Shown: positions 25,262 through 33,907, numbered from the stretch's first letter. The stretch is DNA of 45,383 nt from Anaerolineales bacterium (GCA_016927315.1 JAFGMV010000043.1:1-45383); one strand, 5' to 3'. Made by a program: numbers and translations. Notes: generated by a model not told the origin, from the sequence alone.

Positions 25262-25291
25262 AAAAAAAGCCCGCCGCTGGGTGAGGGGGGC
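25262..25291 (-). terminator. Intrinsic terminator on the minus strand without an assigned gene
   Basis: Minus strand: stem GCCCCCC / GGCGGGC (one mismatch) with a 9-nt loop, directly followed by TTTTTTT (25268-25262). On the plus strand the same hairpin has no T-tract. Confidence 0.6.
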
Positions 25292-25704
25292 ACCCAACGA
25301 CGAGCATATATATTCTTACACATTTTCTCAGAATTTTCAAGTCCAACCAACGGGTGTAGTACGTACAGGGTATTCACAAAGCAGGCTTCTATACCATACA
25401 TCTGTCGTTGCAAGAGCGGATTTGTACGTTAAAGAAAAGCAGGCGAAAGAGTCAGTAAAACCCCAAAAAATGAACAGCCAGGCGCACAATGGAATTGTTA
25501 CTTTTCCGTTCTTTGCGGAAGGGCAGTCAAAAACAGGTCTTCCGGGTTGTCTGACATTACTAAAGAAGGTGTGGCGGCATTAACAGGCTGTCGAAAATTC
25601 CTGGTAGGGGCTACCGCCCAAACAAGATCTTTGCAAAGCATGCATACGACTGACACCGTAATTACCGCCGGGTAAACGGGAAAGGAAAAAGTCAGCGAAG
25701 GGAG

Positions 25705-25710
25705 TATAAT
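25705..25710 (+). promoter_or_regulatory. -10 box of the NYN gene
   Basis: TATAAT ends 6 nt before the ATG at 25717. No ribosome site at normal spacing and no clear -35 box. Confidence 0.4.
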
Positions 25711-25716
25711 AAGTAT

Positions 25717-26466
25717 ATGAGTGAAGAAAAGAATCTCCGCCGTAAGATCGCCGTCCTGATCGACGGAGATAATGCACAGGGCAGTCTCCTGCCAAAGATC
25801 CTGGTTGAAGTCGGGAAATACGGACAGGTAACCGTCCGGCGAATTTACGGAGATTGGACCACATCCAACATGAACTCATGGAAAGATAATTTGAACTTCC
25901 ATGCTGTTCAACCTATCCAGCAATTTCGCTATACCATAGGCAAGAATGCCACCGATTCTGCTATGATCATCGACGCCATGGACCTGCTGCATTCCGGGGT
26001 AGTAGATGGCTTTGCCCTGGTATCCAGTGACAGCGATTACACCAGACTGGCCACCCGTATCCGAGAATCTGGTATCTTTGTGATGGGGATCGGTGAAAAG
26101 AAGACGCCCAGACCTTTCGTAAACGCCTGTGATATTTTTATCTTTACAGAGAACCTGGTTCCCAAAAACAAACCTAAAAAGGTAAGCCCCCAGAAATCCA
26201 TAACGGGTGTAAAAAAATCGGAACCGGAACAACCGGATCTGATGAGTTTGCTCCAGCAAGCCTTTGAAGTATCTGTCCAGGAGGATGGCTGGGCTACACT
26301 GGCAGCCATGGGAAACGCCCTATACCAGATAGACCCCAGTTTCGACCCGCGCACATACGGACACAGACAACTTTCCCACCTGATCGCCAGCAATAAAGGC
26401 GCCTTTGAACAGCGCGGAGTAGAAACAAACGGAACCACCTTGTTTTACGTAAAATTGAAAGACTAG
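25717..26466 (+). CDS. NYN-domain protein with C-terminal OST-HTH/LOTUS-like domain
   Basis: A 249-residue protein. Residues 8-145 are a NYN (PIN-like, LabA/DUF88) domain with the acidic residues expected of a metal-dependent RNase: Asp16 and Asp18 in LIDGDNAQGS, the DSAMIIDAMD strip and SSDSDYTRLA. After a Lys-rich linker, residues about 172-249 (DLMSLLQQAFEV through LFYVKLKD) look like an OST-HTH/LOTUS winged helix, common in RNA-binding proteins. It probably cleaves or binds RNA; the target is unknown. It ends at a terminator shared with the convergent glycosyltransferase gene. Confidence 0.88.
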   Translation: MSEEKNLRRKIAVLIDGDNAQGSLLPKILVEVGKYGQVTVRRIYGDWTTSNMNSWKDNLNFHAVQPIQQFRYTIGKNATDSAMIIDAMDLLHSGVVDGFALVSSDSDYTRLATRIRESGIFVMGIGEKKTPRPFVNACDIFIFTENLVPKNKPKKVSPQKSITGVKKSEPEQPDLMSLLQQAFEVSVQEDGWATLAAMGNALYQIDPSFDPRTYGHRQLSHLIASNKGAFEQRGVETNGTTLFYVKLKD

Positions 26467-26498
26467 AGACATCGAGCGGCCGCCCCCTGTATACAATT

Positions 26499-26535
26499 AA
26501 GTCCCTGAATTATGAATTCGGGGACTTTAGTTTTT
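26499..26535. terminator. Terminator that overlaps the end of the glycosyltransferase gene
   Basis: A 13-bp stem AAGTCCCTGAATT / AATTCGGGGACTT (one G-U pair) with a 3-nt loop, then TTTAGTTTTT on the plus strand. It lies 32 bp after the NYN gene, and its right arm encodes the last residues of the opposing gene. Confidence 0.85.
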
Positions 26536-27790
26536 GTTGCTCTGCGACCGGCATCCCGCGGACCAGCCCCTGATACACTTCTTCGATACGACCGGCAATA
26601 TTTTTCCAGGAATAGTCACTGGCATATTCAGCCGCCTGCATTCCCATCTGCTTGCGAAGTTCCTGGTCTCCGATCAGCAGGGACAGGCGCTCACACAGCT
26701 CATCCGGGGAGCCATCGGGCACATGATAACCGGTGATGCCGTCCTGTACCAGGTAAGCCAACCCACCCACCTGGGAAGCGATGACCGGAGTCCCACAGGC
26801 CATGGCCTCCAGGGCAACCATCCCGAAAGACTCGTAGTGTGATGGCACCACCATCACATCGGCAGCGGAATAATAATACGGCAATGTGTCCTGGCTGCGC
26901 TTACCAAGGAAAACAACCATTCTCCCCATACACAGTTCATCACATAACTTCTGCAAGCGAACCATCTCTTCATTCATCTCTTCCCGGCTGACATCCGGGT
27001 CGCCCCCGATGATAATCAGGTTCACCTGCCGGGTATAACAGTTCGCGCGCAGTGAAGAGACGGCCCGGATGAGCGTATCGATCCCTTTCAACGGTTCAAT
27101 ACGTCCGACGAACAGAACCGTATGCTCGTCCTTCCGGACGCCGACATATTCCTTGGCTTCGTCCGGATCGATGGGGTAAAAATGACAGGTGTCCACTCCT
27201 GGAGGAATAATGATCATTTTCTTTGGATCTGCTTTATATAACCACTCCAACTGTACCTGTTCAGCCAGGGTAGCAGCGATCAAACAATCTGCGCGCTCGA
27301 TCACCCGGCGCTCGCCATCCAGGCGGTAGGCCCCCTCGCGTTCATGATCTGAACGCGCCACGCGGTTCTTCATTTCTCCCAGTGTATGGAACATATGCAC
27401 GATTGGCGTTTCCCATAGATCACCCAAAGCGCCTGCCGCCAAACCGGACATCCAGTAATGACTATGAATGATATCGTAGCCCAGCTTTTTTTCTTCGCCA
27501 AAAGCAAGGATACCATCCACAAATTCGGGGACATAGCTGGCGAGCTCTTGCTTGGGAAGCGGCACTTCGGGGCCGGCCGGTACATGCACAACCCGGTTGC
27601 CATATCCCAGGTCGTGCAAGACGTGTGGTACATGTTCGTCTTGTGAACGCGTAAAAACATCCACATGTATCCCCATGCGACCCAACCTGCGGGTCAGATC
27701 ACGTACATATACATTCATTCCGCCTGTGTCTTTACCACCCAAAGTAGCCAGCGGACAGGTATGATAAGAAATCATTGCGACTCGCAGCAT
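26510..27790 (-). CDS. GT4 glycosyltransferase (MshA/sucrose-phosphate synthase-like)
   Basis: A 426-residue retaining GT-B glycosyltransferase. The N-terminus (MISYHTCPLATLGG, then DTGGMNVYVRDL) and HSHYWMSGLAAG resemble MshA and sucrose-phosphate synthase. The C-terminal domain has LFVGRIEPLKGIDTLI and the E-x7-E motif ESFGMVALEAMACGTPVI that binds the nucleotide sugar. The acceptor is unknown. The MshA likeness is not enough to claim mycothiol synthesis. GAGGTGAGGG precedes the ATG at 27790. It is a single gene divergent from tRNA-Thr. Confidence 0.88.
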   Translation of the reverse strand: MLRVAMISYHTCPLATLGGKDTGGMNVYVRDLTRRLGRMGIHVDVFTRSQDEHVPHVLHDLGYGNRVVHVPAGPEVPLPKQELASYVPEFVDGILAFGEEKKLGYDIIHSHYWMSGLAAGALGDLWETPIVHMFHTLGEMKNRVARSDHEREGAYRLDGERRVIERADCLIAATLAEQVQLEWLYKADPKKMIIIPPGVDTCHFYPIDPDEAKEYVGVRKDEHTVLFVGRIEPLKGIDTLIRAVSSLRANCYTRQVNLIIIGGDPDVSREEMNEEMVRLQKLCDELCMGRMVVFLGKRSQDTLPYYYSAADVMVVPSHYESFGMVALEAMACGTPVIASQVGGLAYLVQDGITGYHVPDGSPDELCERLSLLIGDQELRKQMGMQAAEYASDYSWKNIAGRIEEVYQGLVRGMPVAEQQKLKSPNS

Positions 27791-27864
27791 TATTCCCTCA
27801 CCTCAATGATGGGTGTGAAATTCCACTTCATACAGGATCGCCTGTTCGGAAGAGGTCGCCTTTC

Positions 27865-27893
27865 TTGCGTAAATTGCGGGAGTGCTTTATAAT
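27865..27893 (+). promoter_or_regulatory. tRNA-Thr promoter
   Basis: TTGCGT (27865-27870), 17-nt spacer, TATAAT (27888-27893), 12 nt before the mature tRNA 5' end. Confidence 0.75.
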
Positions 27894-27905
27894 CCTCCCG
27901 CTATT

Positions 27906-27978
27906 GCCACCATAGCTCAGCTGGTAGAGCAGACGATTCGTAATCGTCAGGTCAAGGGTTCGAATCCCTTTGGTGGCT
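27906..27978 (+). tRNA. tRNA-Thr (anticodon CGU)
   Basis: A complete 73-nt cloverleaf. The acceptor stem is GCCACCA / TGGTGGC, the D-arm GCTC...GAGC, the anticodon stem GACGA / TCGTC with loop TTCGTAA, and the T-arm AAGGG-TTCGAAT-CCCTT. The discriminator is U. The anticodon CGU reads ACG (Thr). CCA is not encoded. It stands alone, with a T-run right after it. Confidence 0.97.
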
Positions 27979-28373
27979 TTTTATAAAGTATATCGCGAAT
28001 TAACCGCCTCCCCTGGTTTATCTGACGGGGAATATCTTTTTTTTCAAGCCTGCGGTTGTCAACCAACAAGCACCAAAGAAGAAACAGAGTGGCTGGTATT
28101 ATCTTGTTCATTCAGCACAAAGGCTGAGAGGACCATCCCCGGATTGCCAGTAAGGTTAGCCCCTTACCTGGATATGGGCTAAAGTAAGAGACTACTCGCC
28201 TGCAGTGCGCAGTCTTGGACGCCGCTTATCACGTTCGCAGGTTCTTGATTCTACTTGCACTTTATCACGATGGATTTCCCATCCAAGTGAGGCGAAAGCC
28301 AGGCTGCAAATGAGACCTGGTTTCTTTTCGCGGGAAGCAAACGGGCTTTTTAGCCTTTTTTTGCGGCATTACA
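27979..28373. other. Gene-free stretch between tRNA-Thr and the S1-domain gene
   Basis: About 395 bp without a believable gene. CTGAGAGGA at about 28121 and ACCTGGATA at about 28166 recall pieces of a TPP riboswitch, but the connecting helices are missing (see rejected items). The S1 gene promoter begins at its right end. Confidence 0.4.
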
Positions 28374-28402
28374 TTGACGTATATTCCCGGAGACGGTATA
28401 AT
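28374..28402 (+). promoter_or_regulatory. Promoter of the S1-domain gene
   Basis: TTGACG (28374-28379), 17-nt spacer, TATAAT (28397-28402), about 38 nt before the start codon. Confidence 0.75.
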
Positions 28403-28439
28403 CGAGCTTCGGCAAATTCCAGATTTACAGGAGTGTACT

Positions 28440-29210
28440 ATGGCCACTACGAATGAAACCGCGCAAGCCAGCGCGTTGGAGCCAAAAACAAAAGTAACCG
28501 GTAAAGTAGTCAAAACGACATTGGCGGGGGCTTTGATTGACCTGGGAATGGATCTTCCGGGCGTAATCCACATATCACAACTTCAGAAAGAAGCGGTCAA
28601 CAAAGTTGAGGATATTGTCAAAATTGGCGATTCCGTCGAGACCTGGGTTCGGAGAGTCAAAAAAGACAGTGTTGAACTGACCATGATCGAACCGCTCGAA
28701 CTTGAATGGCGGGAGATCAAACCCCAGATGGTTGTCAAGGGAAAGGTGGTCCGGCTGGAGAACTATGGCGCCTTTATCGAAATTGGCGCAGAACGCCCGG
28801 GGCTGGTGCATATCAGTGAAATGGCTCATGGATATATTAAATCCCCCGGTGATGTGCTCAAAGAAGGCGACGAAATCGATATCATGGTGCTGGAAGTCAA
28901 TCGCCGCAAGAAGCAAATCCGACTGAGTCTCAAGGCTGCGCTGCCCGAAGAGGAATCCGCTGCTCCCGTCAAACAAGAGAGCAAAGGACAACGTAAACGC
29001 AACGTGAAACCCAGCCTGGAGGATGTCCCGGCTGCCGGGCCTTCGGAACCCGAATTGACTGCCATGGAAATCGCATGGCAGGAAGCACTCGAACGAGCAA
29101 AAGAAAAGGAAAAGGGGCCAAAAGCAAAACGCTCAAAGGCCGCTACCACGAAAGAACAGGAAGACCTTCTCAACCGGACACTTGAAAAAAGGCTTCCTAC
29201 CGGCGGCTAA
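28440..29210 (+). CDS. RNA-binding protein with two S1 domains
   Basis: A 256-residue cytoplasmic protein. Two S1 (OB-fold) RNA-binding domains lie at about 15-80 (VTGKVVKTTLAGALIDLG, GVIHISQL) and 90-160 (VKGKVVRLENYGAFIEIG, GLVHISEMA, RLSLKAAL). A Lys/Glu-rich, probably disordered C-terminus follows. It is far shorter than ribosomal S1 (4-6 domains) and resembles short S1-type proteins that help translation or RNA stability. The frame is open upstream, but AGGAG 6 nt before ATG 28440 and the promoter location fix the start. It is monocistronic and ends at a terminator. Confidence 0.88.
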   Translation: MATTNETAQASALEPKTKVTGKVVKTTLAGALIDLGMDLPGVIHISQLQKEAVNKVEDIVKIGDSVETWVRRVKKDSVELTMIEPLELEWREIKPQMVVKGKVVRLENYGAFIEIGAERPGLVHISEMAHGYIKSPGDVLKEGDEIDIMVLEVNRRKKQIRLSLKAALPEEESAAPVKQESKGQRKRNVKPSLEDVPAAGPSEPELTAMEIAWQEALERAKEKEKGPKAKRSKAATTKEQEDLLNRTLEKRLPTGG

Positions 29211-29223
29211 CAATAACAAATTA

Positions 29224-29260
29224 AAACTCCCACCAAAGACTGGCGGGAGTTTTTCATTTT
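29224..29260 (+). terminator. Terminator after the S1-domain gene
   Basis: The stem is AAACTCCC / GGGAGTTT, extended inward by CC / GG past one mismatch, followed by TTTCATTTT. Confidence 0.8.
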
Positions 29261-29381
29261 AAAACAGCTGTTGGCTAGTTCCAGGGCCGGTACCGATATG
29301 TAAGTTATCAGGTCTCAACAATAATTTCATCGTGACGCCCAGAAAATCATTCTTGTAGAGGTGATAATTTCTGTTCACCGC

Positions 29382-31061
29382 TTAGGTTTGGGGAATTTCG
29401 CTCAGATACTTTTCTCTATTTGCAGAACGGGCCGCTTTTCCGCTGCTGGTTTTAAGGATCCACCTGGGCGGTACAATTTTTACAATGCGCAGTGCAATCG
29501 CTGAGTTTTTGGTAACATGCTGCCGGATCTTGTCAGCGATAAGGCGCTGTTCCTGCGCATCACTGGTTTCTGCTTCAGCGACAACGACAACCTCTTCCGT
29601 ACCCTGCTTTTCATCGAACAACCCAAATGCGACCGTCCGGCCGGCATGGATTCCTTCCACCTCCCCTGCCAGAGCTTCAATGTCCTGGGGATAAACATTC
29701 TTCCCGCCAACGATGATCATATCTTTCTTTCGACCGGTCACATAGAGTTCACCATCAGCAAAATAACCAAAGTCTCCTGTCAGGTACCATCCATCCAGGA
29801 ACGCCTTTTCGGTGATATCGGGCCGGTTGTAATAACCGGTCAGCATGCAATCTGATTGCAGCGCAATCTCCCCGATAACCCTGTCTTGAACCTCCTGTCC
29901 TTTCTCATCAAGCACGCGGACACGGGTGTTGTCCAGTGGTTTGCCGGAGGACAACATCGTCATTTTCACACGGCCATCCTGTACAGGGACAGCCAGGCGT
30001 TCTGTCATATAACTTTCACGATCGATATCGTCAACTGCAGGCAGGCGCCCTAATGGGCTTTGGGTTACCCCAAAGACATTCTCAGCCATCGCATAACATG
30101 TCTGCAGTGCTTTTGCGTCCAGACCAAACTTTTGAAAATAGTCCGCAAAGATCTGGTGGCTTTCATGTTTTACGGGTTCTGAACAATTGATGACCGCCTT
30201 CCACGTGGACAGATCAACGCCTTCCATATGCCGGTCCCGGGTTTTCTGCGCGCAAAAGTTATAGGCAAAATTAGGCAGCCAGGAAAAAGTACCCTTGTAC
30301 CTGGACACAGCCTGCATCAAGCGGTACGGTGCCTTGACCCAATCGAATGGTGACATCAACACCAGGGTCGCCCCCGTGAGAATGGGCATCAGAAAGCCTG
30401 CGATCAACCCCATGTCATGGTAGAGTGGAAGCCAGGATACCACAACATCCTCCCCGGAGAACCCCAAAACACGACGATACGCATCCAACTGATTCAGGAC
30501 AGCCTTGTGCGATAAGGCCACTCCCTTCTGCAGCCCGGTTGTGCCAGACGAATGCTGCAGCAGGACAATATCCTGCTCCGAACGGGAAAGCCCTGGCAGG
30601 CTGTCGAAATCAGGCTCTTGGGATGATCCGATTTCCGAACAATCGAGCACCATCCGCACAGGCCCCCCCGCTTGCAGGGCGGATTCAATTTCGGCCTTGA
30701 ACTCCGGATAGGTCACGATAGCCGCTGGTCGGGTCACCGATATCAAGGAAGCCAGGTCCTCCCGATAACGTTCGGGGGATAGTTTCTCGGTCAGGAAAGG
30801 CATGATGGATGGGATCGCCCCAACCAATATCGCTCCCCAAAAGGCAGACAATAAATCTTCACCATGCTGCAGAATAAGAACAACAATTTCACCAGGGGAA
30901 ATGCCGCGTGCGCGGTATGCGGTTGCATAGGCGCCGGCCCTGGCAAGCAGGTCCCTGTATGAAAGCGCAGCATCAGACTGGTTTGCAGACAACACATACA
31001 CTGCAATCCGGTCGGGCGCTTCTTGGAAAAAAGCCTGCAGTAAGTGTGAAAAAGTGGTCAT
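29382..31061 (-). CDS. Acyl-AMP ligase of an envelope-acylation cassette (DltA-position)
   Basis: A 559-residue ANL-family adenylating enzyme. The P-loop is HSSGTTGLQKG (170-180) and the A5-like strip SWLPLYHDMGLI (209-220). GYYNRPDITEKAFLDGWYLTGDFG and GRKKDMIIVGGKNVYPQDIE mark the hinge, and Lys542 in LKTSSGKAAR is the catalytic lysine. LPLYHDMGLI is typical of fatty-acyl-AMP/acyl-CoA ligases and not of DltA. Its start overlaps the ACP stop (ATGA), so it most likely charges that ACP, as DltA charges DltC. The acid activated is unknown. It is the last gene of the ftsY-prfB-acylation operon. Confidence 0.9.
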   Translation of the reverse strand: MTTFSHLLQAFFQEAPDRIAVYVLSANQSDAALSYRDLLARAGAYATAYRARGISPGEIVVLILQHGEDLLSAFWGAILVGAIPSIMPFLTEKLSPERYREDLASLISVTRPAAIVTYPEFKAEIESALQAGGPVRMVLDCSEIGSSQEPDFDSLPGLSRSEQDIVLLQHSSGTTGLQKGVALSHKAVLNQLDAYRRVLGFSGEDVVVSWLPLYHDMGLIAGFLMPILTGATLVLMSPFDWVKAPYRLMQAVSRYKGTFSWLPNFAYNFCAQKTRDRHMEGVDLSTWKAVINCSEPVKHESHQIFADYFQKFGLDAKALQTCYAMAENVFGVTQSPLGRLPAVDDIDRESYMTERLAVPVQDGRVKMTMLSSGKPLDNTRVRVLDEKGQEVQDRVIGEIALQSDCMLTGYYNRPDITEKAFLDGWYLTGDFGYFADGELYVTGRKKDMIIVGGKNVYPQDIEALAGEVEGIHAGRTVAFGLFDEKQGTEEVVVVAEAETSDAQEQRLIADKIRQHVTKNSAIALRIVKIVPPRWILKTSSGKAARSANREKYLSEIPQT

Positions 31062-31309
31062 TCGCCCTGCCTGGTCACAACCAACCCGGCCAGCTGGGCT
31101 AACGTATCGAAAGTATCAGCATTTAATTCCGTATCATCGATCCGCACACCATATGTATCTTCAACAAATAATGCCAGATCAACCAGGCTGAACGAATCGA
31201 TCAAACCGCTCGATATCAACGCTTCGTCAGCCCCAATCGAACGGTCGGGCTGTTTTAAAATTTCATTGGCCAGAAAACCGGCAATCGTATTCATAATATC
31301 CTGTGTCAT
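31058..31309 (-). CDS. Acyl carrier protein (DltC-position)
   Basis: An 83-residue acidic four-helix carrier protein. The 4'-phosphopantetheine site is Ser39 in SGLIDSFSLVDL. The DSFSL motif is nearer to DltC and other dedicated carriers than to the DSLD/E of housekeeping AcpP. A perfect GGAGGT lies 6 nt before the ATG. It overlaps the ligase gene by ATGA and follows the SGNH gene after 25 nt. Its probable role is to carry the activated acyl group to the MBOAT on the inner face of the membrane. Confidence 0.9.
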   Translation of the reverse strand: MTQDIMNTIAGFLANEILKQPDRSIGADEALISSGLIDSFSLVDLALFVEDTYGVRIDDTELNADTFDTLAQLAGLVVTRQGE

Positions 31310-31334
31310 CTTCAGACCTCCAATAAAGTTTATC

Positions 31335-32483
31335 CTACTGTAGTGGGCAGGTGATCACAACAATATCTTCCGCAAGGGCTTCAGCAAGATGCTGCTCTCC
31401 AGCATGCGTCCTGTGAAATTCCTGATCAGCAAACTCACTGACAGGCAGCAGATCCCAATAATCCAGAAAAATATAGTCGTTTTTACGCATCCAGTCGCTT
31501 AAATACTCACGATAGCCATCATAAACCCAACGCGGATAAAAGGAACTGTAACGGACAGCACTGTTTTCACCCTCAGCGATAAAAATCGGTTCGTTCAGTA
31601 CTACCAGCAGCGCCTGATCTCCTGTAAGTTCATACCCCGCCGCCAAAACATCCAGAGACATTTTCCCCAGAATTTCATCCAGGTCTTCCGGTGGATGATC
31701 AAAATACAGCGGGTCGGCTTCCACACTCAGGTTTGAGGTTCCCGGAAGGTCCCGGTTATGAAAGTCGATACCCGTAGCAGCCCATAAAAAGCCGTTCACT
31801 TGAACTTGAAATATATTTTTCAGGCGCTTTCGCTGCCCAACAATCGTTTTGTCAAAAAATGTTACCGGCTGAAGCCGCTCCTTAAAGTCAGCTTCCAGGT
31901 CATATCTGCTAAATAATGCCAAGGCCTGATCGGAATGCGGCTCGAGGAAATAATACTCGATATCCTTATGCTGGAAAGAATAAAGCGTCAGCATCCAGAT
32001 CACCATATCCGGTTCATATTTTTGGGCTTCATCCAGCAGCAATAAATCCCGGTACATATACGGCCAGGGATAGGCTAAATTATAAAAAACCATCTGCCTG
32101 CCGTCACAAGATCTAACCTCCAACCGGTTCAACTGCTCTGGCAGGGAGTTGTCTGCCGTAACGCCCCAGCCCCATAAAGAGGAATCGCCTAACATGACAA
32201 CCCTGTACTCATCCTGCTGCTTCGGGTTTGCTATTTTTGTGGCGCGAAACATGGCATCGAAATCATCAAACACCGGCGAATTGTACCCAACAGAAAACAA
32301 TTCCGGAGTTTTCTCATACGGCACCCGCACCCTGCCGGGGACCAGCCAGTTATAGACAGACAGCTTCCCCGCCGGAGGCTCTGTCCAGGCAAAGATCACA
32401 TTGATCAGGATAAAGAGCAGAACCGCTTTTATTAGAACCCAGATTGGTCGCACGGTCACACAATCACCAAACCCGAATCTCAT
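31335..32483 (-). CDS. Membrane-anchored SGNH-type acyltransferase (DltD-position)
   Basis: A 382-residue protein with one N-terminal helix (about 13-33, PIWVLIKAVLLFILINVIFAW) and an extracytoplasmic SGNH/GDSL-like domain. The nucleophile block is MLGDSSLWGWG (Gly99, Asp100, Ser101). The C-terminal block is DQEFHRTHAGEQHLAEAL (Asp353, His357, His360), close to but not exactly the usual DxxH. Its likely role is to take the acyl group from the shuttle peptide and move it to an envelope polymer. The frame runs upstream into the MBOAT gene, but ATG 32483, 8 nt after that stop and with GAGGG before it, gives the signal anchor. Confidence 0.82.
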   Translation of the reverse strand: MRFGFGDCVTVRPIWVLIKAVLLFILINVIFAWTEPPAGKLSVYNWLVPGRVRVPYEKTPELFSVGYNSPVFDDFDAMFRATKIANPKQQDEYRVVMLGDSSLWGWGVTADNSLPEQLNRLEVRSCDGRQMVFYNLAYPWPYMYRDLLLLDEAQKYEPDMVIWMLTLYSFQHKDIEYYFLEPHSDQALALFSRYDLEADFKERLQPVTFFDKTIVGQRKRLKNIFQVQVNGFLWAATGIDFHNRDLPGTSNLSVEADPLYFDHPPEDLDEILGKMSLDVLAAGYELTGDQALLVVLNEPIFIAEGENSAVRYSSFYPRWVYDGYREYLSDWMRKNDYIFLDYWDLLPVSEFADQEFHRTHAGEQHLAEALAEDIVVITCPLQ

Positions 32484-32491
32484 TCTTGCCC

Positions 32492-33907
32492 TCACGCCAG
32501 ATTGAACAGGCGCAGGATTGCCAGCCATGCGATCGCCGGTTCGGACAGGGTAAAAAACACCCATCCCAGGGTTACATAGTTGAATGTAAGAAAGATATTG
32601 AAGATATCCAGGATGCGTTGTTTCCTGCCGTCCGAAAAAATCCATCGCAACCGGCTGGAGGCAAACTCGCTCCAGCGGTTTTGGATAAAAAGACCAATCC
32701 CATGCCACAGCCCCCACAGGGCATAGTTCCAGGTTATACCATGCCACAACCCGATTAACGTCATGGTCGAAAGCTGCATGACCAGGATGATCAGTGGAAC
32801 TGGCCAGCGTTTTGAACGCATCCAACGGGAGGCCGGATTAAAGAAGTATGCCCGGAACCATTGGGTCAGCGTTATATGCCAGGCGTTCCAGAATTGCGTC
32901 AGGTTTGATTTCAGGTAAGGCCAGTTAAAGTTCTCCGGCAGGCGGAACCCCATCAGGCGGCCCAGACCAATCGCAATATGGGTATAACCGCTGAAATCAC
33001 AAAGGATTCGGAACGAATAAGCATACAGGAACAACCACAACCACCCAGGAGAAATTACATCCCGGACCAGTCTGTCACTGATTGATAGGATCGCCAGCAT
33101 GTCAGCAAAAACAAATTTGACCAGCATACCAACTGCCAGGCGCTGACCCGCAAACAGCCAACCTTCATCATCCATCACCAGGGGTTCCCGCAGTTCCTTG
33201 ACAAAGCGTTCGCTTCGATCAATGGGACCCGCAGTAAAAGATGGGAAAAACAATACATAACTGGCATATTCAGCCAGGTTAAGCGCCGGGAGTCGACCTG
33301 CCTGGCGATCCCGGATCGTATGCATCAAACGAAAGGCTACGTAGGAAAAACCCAACCAACTGAACGCTATGTTACTTCCCGTTTCAAGCGGCCGGCCAGC
33401 CTTGTCTAGCAGCAACTCAACTCCCGATCCGGGTAAATTTGGAGTCTTCATAACCAGAAAAACCAGGATAATACCAGCCAATCCGGATATCCAGTACAGT
33501 TTTTTTAACTGGCGAAAACGCAGAAGAAGAACTGAAAGAAGGAAGACAACCACAATCACCGCAGCGATCAGAATGGGCCGAGGAGTCTTGACTGTAAAAA
33601 CCTGCTCAAATCCAAAATACCGGTTCAGGTCAACCAACAGCAAGACGGCACTCAAAACAAGGGCAGCCGGCCAGTTCTCCTGAAAACTGCGTTTATCCGG
33701 CAGGGATGTAACCGCCCAAAAGAGACTAACCAAAACAATCGTCGCGGTCGGTATCCAGTAAACCAGTGTGACAATATCTGCGTCCTGGGGCTGCAGCCAA
33801 TAGATCACCATAGCACTCGAAGCGAGAACGGCCAGGGACCGCCCTCTTCTAAAACGTCCTATTACGAGCGAAACCGCAGCCAGGGTCAGGATATTCGAGA
33901 TGCTCAT
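32492..33907 (-). CDS. MBOAT acyltransferase (DltB-position)
   Basis: A 471-residue integral membrane O-acyltransferase with 11 or more helices. Family signatures are FPSFTAGPIDRSERF, DFSGYTHIAIGLGRLMGF, NFNWPYLKSNLTQFWNAWHITLTQWFR and the active-site region LIGLWHGITWNYALWGLWHG, with His389 (and His402). This is the DltB/AlgI/PatA type that takes an acyl group from a cytoplasmic thioester across the membrane. It has an extra N-terminal block of about five helices compared with a short DltB. Its ATG directly follows the stop of the microprotein gene (TAAATG), which implies coupled translation and a complex. Confidence 0.93.
   Translation of the reverse strand: MSISNILTLAAVSLVIGRFRRGRSLAVLASSAMVIYWLQPQDADIVTLVYWIPTATIVLVSLFWAVTSLPDKRSFQENWPAALVLSAVLLLVDLNRYFGFEQVFTVKTPRPILIAAVIVVVFLLSVLLLRFRQLKKLYWISGLAGIILVFLVMKTPNLPGSGVELLLDKAGRPLETGSNIAFSWLGFSYVAFRLMHTIRDRQAGRLPALNLAEYASYVLFFPSFTAGPIDRSERFVKELREPLVMDDEGWLFAGQRLAVGMLVKFVFADMLAILSISDRLVRDVISPGWLWLFLYAYSFRILCDFSGYTHIAIGLGRLMGFRLPENFNWPYLKSNLTQFWNAWHITLTQWFRAYFFNPASRWMRSKRWPVPLIILVMQLSTMTLIGLWHGITWNYALWGLWHGIGLFIQNRWSEFASSRLRWIFSDGRKQRILDIFNIFLTFNYVTLGWVFFTLSEPAIAWLAILRLFNLA

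Larger units (their letters stand above)
25254..25716. other. Gene-free stretch of about 460 bp with a minus-strand terminator
   Basis: No believable protein gene on either strand. The left end carries a hairpin followed by seven T on the minus strand, which suggests a minus-strand transcript that ends here. The right end holds the -10 box of the NYN gene. A minus-strand non-coding RNA is possible; I see no match to a known RNA class. Confidence 0.4.

Noticed and set aside
25281-25583. 100-codon plus-strand frame after the glutaredoxin gene
   Set aside because: No ribosome site, atypical composition and no recognisable domain; it overlaps the minus-strand terminator hairpin.
26510-27790. MshA and hence mycothiol biosynthesis
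   Set aside because: The N-terminal likeness to MshA is shared with sucrose-phosphate synthases and other GT4 enzymes, and no mshB, mshC or mshD is present.
27970-28182. 70-codon frame starting in tRNA-Thr
   Set aside because: It starts inside the tRNA 3' end and has no support.
28118-28185. Possible TPP riboswitch (CTGAGAGGA ... ACCTGGATA)
   Set aside because: Two short strings match the conserved core, but the CTGATCTGG helix, the AATGCCAGCGTAGGGA 3' part and the outer stem are missing, and the gene downstream encodes an S1-domain protein, not a thiamine gene.
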